DNA of 64,000 nt from Marinobacter szutsaonensis (lineage in GTDB: Bacteria > Pseudomonadota > Gammaproteobacteria > Pseudomonadales > Oleiphilaceae): contig NZ_BAAAFC010000001.1 of NCBI RefSeq assembly GCF_039523335.1, positions 1,116,001-1,180,000 on the forward strand, given 5' to 3'. A model generated the notes under the pieces. It searched no databases, was not told the DNA's origin, and saw only the letters and a list, made by a program, of their open reading frames with translations. The position numbers were made by a program, and so were the translations under genes. Shown here one piece after another: positions 62,226 to 64,000 of the stretch (the stretch's first letter is position 1; every line of letters starts with the position of its first letter).

Positions 62226-63128
62226 TCATTCAACCCCGGATAACCGGTCATATACCCGCTCCACAACCTGTGGATGCCACAGTAGCCGATAATGACCGAG
62301 CCCCTGGGTTCGAAACACCTCCGCTCCCCGCCAGTTTTTAAATACCGATTCGCTCTCGCCGACCGGAATCTGTTGATCGTCCTGATCCACAAAAATAAGC
62401 CCACGGCCGTCGAGCTCCGGTGCCAGCGCATCGAACGAAAACTGCTGCCAGACTGATTGCCCAAACCGTTGTTCCATTCTCGCACGCTGTCCGGCAATCA
62501 GCTCCGTCGAAATCCCCAGTGTCCGGCCGAATCCCTCCACCACCGATTCAAGATCCCTGGGTGGCGCGAGTAGAAAAATGTGCTCGGCCTGGACGCCATC
62601 CACCAATGCCCGTGCCAGGGCGAGGCTTCCTATGGAGTGGGCAACAACCGCCCTGAGAGGGCCGGCACTGCGGGCAACACAATAGACCGCCTCGGACATT
62701 TCGAACAGGTCGGTACGAAGTCCCTGCGCCCGCCCATGGCCGGGCGCGTCGAAGGTAACAACCCGGTAACCGGCTTTTACCAGCAGGCCAACAAAGGCAC
62801 CAAACTGGATCCCGGCCCCGGACCATCCATGCACCATCAGGACCGTCGGCCCGAATCCCCAGCTGTAAACCGGAATCGTCTGGCGGCCAACCCGAAGCTG
62901 GGTGTAGCTGTCTGCTTCCTCATACAAAGATTCATACCGACTCGGTGCGGGTAAGCGGCCGGGGGTAAAGAACAGATGTTCCACTGCGTTTCCGGCGAGC
63001 GTTGGCGAAACCCGGTGCAACCAGTTTATACCCTTGCCCAGCAGGGCAATTTTGCTGTCGGCCGGTGACACGAGACGGCCGGTAACAGGGGTCGCAGTCC
63101 GGGTGTTGATGCGAGATTGAACGGTCAT
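62226..63128 (-). CDS. Alpha/beta hydrolase
   Basis: 300-residue alpha/beta hydrolase. The oxyanion motif VLMVHGWSGAGIQFG lies near residue 95, the nucleophile elbow AVVAHSIGSLALARAL near 162 has Ser in HSIGS, DQDDQQIPVGESES near 250 provides the acid and LGHYRLLWHPQVVERV near 277 the His. The N-terminal 60 residues are extra. It is divergent from a GlxA-type regulator, its probable controller. AAGGAGG before the ATG. Confidence 0.88.
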   Translation of the reverse strand: MTVQSRINTRTATPVTGRLVSPADSKIALLGKGINWLHRVSPTLAGNAVEHLFFTPGRLPAPSRYESLYEEADSYTQLRVGRQTIPVYSWGFGPTVLMVHGWSGAGIQFGAFVGLLVKAGYRVVTFDAPGHGRAQGLRTDLFEMSEAVYCVARSAGPLRAVVAHSIGSLALARALVDGVQAEHIFLLAPPRDLESVVEGFGRTLGISTELIAGQRARMEQRFGQSVWQQFSFDALAPELDGRGLIFVDQDDQQIPVGESESVFKNWRGAEVFRTQGLGHYRLLWHPQVVERVYDRLSGVE

Positions 63129-63208
63129 GGCAAGTCCTCCTTACCCGGAGGACAGGATGCCCTCCTTCATCACACTTCCAGAGTAAGACTTGCCACTGCG
63201 GGGTCGGA

Positions 63209-63224
63209 GTGTCATATTTGACAC
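63209..63224. promoter_or_regulatory. Palindrome between the hydrolase and regulator genes
   Basis: GTGTCA-TATT-TGACAC is a perfect inverted repeat in the 120-base region between divergent starts, 25 bases before the regulator ATG. It is a candidate operator for the adjacent AraC-family protein; the TTGACA within it also resembles a -35 box. Confidence 0.45.
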
Positions 63225-63248
63225 GTTAAATGCGAAAAGGGCCATATC

Positions 63249-64000
63249 ATGATCAAAGTTGCCATCGTTGCCCTTCCCTACTGTCACGGTAGTGGCGTTC
63301 TCGGGATCATGGATTTTTTCGCGACCGCGAATTTCTGTGATCAGCATCCGGGTAACACATCAGGCCAGAGATTCGACTGCCAGATCGTGACCGCAGACGG
63401 CTCCCCGGTCATCACCTACAGCGGAGTGAGCCTTGCACCGACAACGACCTGCGAGAGTTACCAGCCGGACCTGGTGATCGTCGGATCGGCAATGGAGGCG
63501 GTCTTGGGCGATCGCCACATCGATCGATCGCTGGCCAGATCAACGCCCATACATGAGTGGCTCCGAAACGCATTCCGGCGCGGCGCAACCATCGCCAGTG
63601 TCTGTACCGGCAGCTTTGTCCTCGCCGAAGCCGGCCTTCTGAAAGAGCAGGTAGCGACCACCCACTGGCGCGCCGCGTCAGCCTTCCGCCGCCGTTTTCC
63701 GAATATCCGGCTCGAAGCAGACCAGCTGCTGATTGACAACGGCCAGATCATCTGCGCCGGAGGTGCCACCTCCTTCATCGATCTCTGCCTCTACCTTGTG
63801 GAAAAGCTCGGTTCGCCCTCACTGGCGCTGGCCTGCAGCAAACTGCTGATCATCGATGCCCGTCGAACCGAGCAAACACCCTATATGAGTTTCTTCGGCA
63901 GCAAGGCTCATCAGGACGAGGCAATTGAACAGATACAGCTCTGGCTGGAAACACACTACGCCGAGCCGCTGAGCATCAATGAACTCGCGAGCAGGGCCCG
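63249..64000 (+). CDS. GlxA-type AraC-family transcriptional regulator, 3' end cut by window edge
   Basis: 250 codons visible. The first 200 residues form a DJ-1/PfpI-like domain (VTADGSPVITYSGVSLAP; SVCTGSFVLAEAGLL near 117-131 with the nucleophile-position Cys; CAGGATSFIDLCLYLVEKL near 171-189), and the start of an AraC helix-turn-helix (IQLWLETHYAEPLSINELASRA) follows before the edge. This is the GlxA family of amidase-like regulators. It is divergent from the alpha/beta hydrolase gene. Confidence 0.9.
   Translation, partial: MIKVAIVALPYCHGSGVLGIMDFFATANFCDQHPGNTSGQRFDCQIVTADGSPVITYSGVSLAPTTTCESYQPDLVIVGSAMEAVLGDRHIDRSLARSTPIHEWLRNAFRRGATIASVCTGSFVLAEAGLLKEQVATTHWRAASAFRRRFPNIRLEADQLLIDNGQIICAGGATSFIDLCLYLVEKLGSPSLALACSKLLIIDARRTEQTPYMSFFGSKAHQDEAIEQIQLWLETHYAEPLSINELASRA

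Noticed and set aside
1..64000. CRISPR arrays, tRNA or rRNA genes, insertion sequences, prophage
   Set aside because: Looked for by eye; no regularly spaced repeats, no cloverleaf-like tRNA with CCA end, no transposase, integrase or phage structural genes were seen.

Overview
The window is a stretch of GC-rich chromosome from a gammaproteobacterium, most likely Marinobacter or a close relative. This is inferred from the mix of genes: a six-gene Mrp Na+/H+ antiporter with fused MrpA-MrpB, an NSS sodium symporter, several acyl-CoA enzymes, a GMC alcohol oxidase, thiosulfate-oxidising cytochromes and YbiT/YciH/YigZ-type housekeeping genes. No rRNA, tRNA, CRISPR array, insertion sequence or prophage is visible. 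Genes are tightly packed and evenly shared between strands. The first gene (acyl-CoA dehydrogenase) and the last (GlxA-type AraC regulator) run off the edges.

Layout. 1-2.7 kb: acyl-CoA dehydrogenase, a 54-residue protein and a CNNM/CBS membrane protein. 3.1-8.9 kb: the mrp operon. 9-12.7 kb: ppnP, a medium-chain-type acyl-CoA ligase and dadA. 12.8-20.9 kb: yciH, a DUF4136 lipoprotein, yigZ, a CpxA/CpxR-like two-component pair, a FemAB-like protein, the NAD salvage pair pncA-pncB and dodecin. 21-27.5 kb: DUF3750, azlCD, leucine-type dehydrogenase behind a probable LiuR site, NSS transporter, a sirtuin and a spermidine-synthase-like protein. 27.5-36.6 kb: DUF1415, ybiT, ppiC, a VanZ fusion, an ectoine-hydrolase-like protein, an MBL-fold protein, DUF2059, an SLT-like protein and a LysR regulator. 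36.7-44.7 kb: acyl-CoA synthetase, Lrp regulator, astA with a DUF1338 gene, pcm, an AbiTii-domain protein, TauE and a radical SAM protein. 44.7-51.7 kb: L,D-transpeptidase, a tsdBA-like cytochrome pair, old yellow enzyme, a fluoroacetate-dehalogenase-like hydrolase and a ZIP transporter. 51.8-64 kb: GMC oxidoreductase, LysE exporter, the tctCBA tripartite transporter with a divergent CitA/CitB-type two-component system, an M48 protease, DUF2244, an alpha/beta hydrolase and the partial GlxA regulator.

Working together. The mrp and NSS genes point to a sodium economy. The acyl-CoA ligases, acyl-CoA dehydrogenase and GMC oxidase point to alkyl-chain or alcohol catabolism. dadA, leucine dehydrogenase, azlCD, astA and DUF1338 point to amino-acid turnover.

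The most unusual signal is non-coding. Two 107-bp elements (27571-27677 and 28302-28408) lie in opposite orientation on either side of a single DUF1415 gene. Each has perfectly complementary 25-bp arms around a 57-nt centre. The centre is conserved, while the arms differ between copies at seven positions, all compensated. A second family of eight ~30-bp palindromes, also with compensatory variation, sits in three clusters at gene 3' ends.
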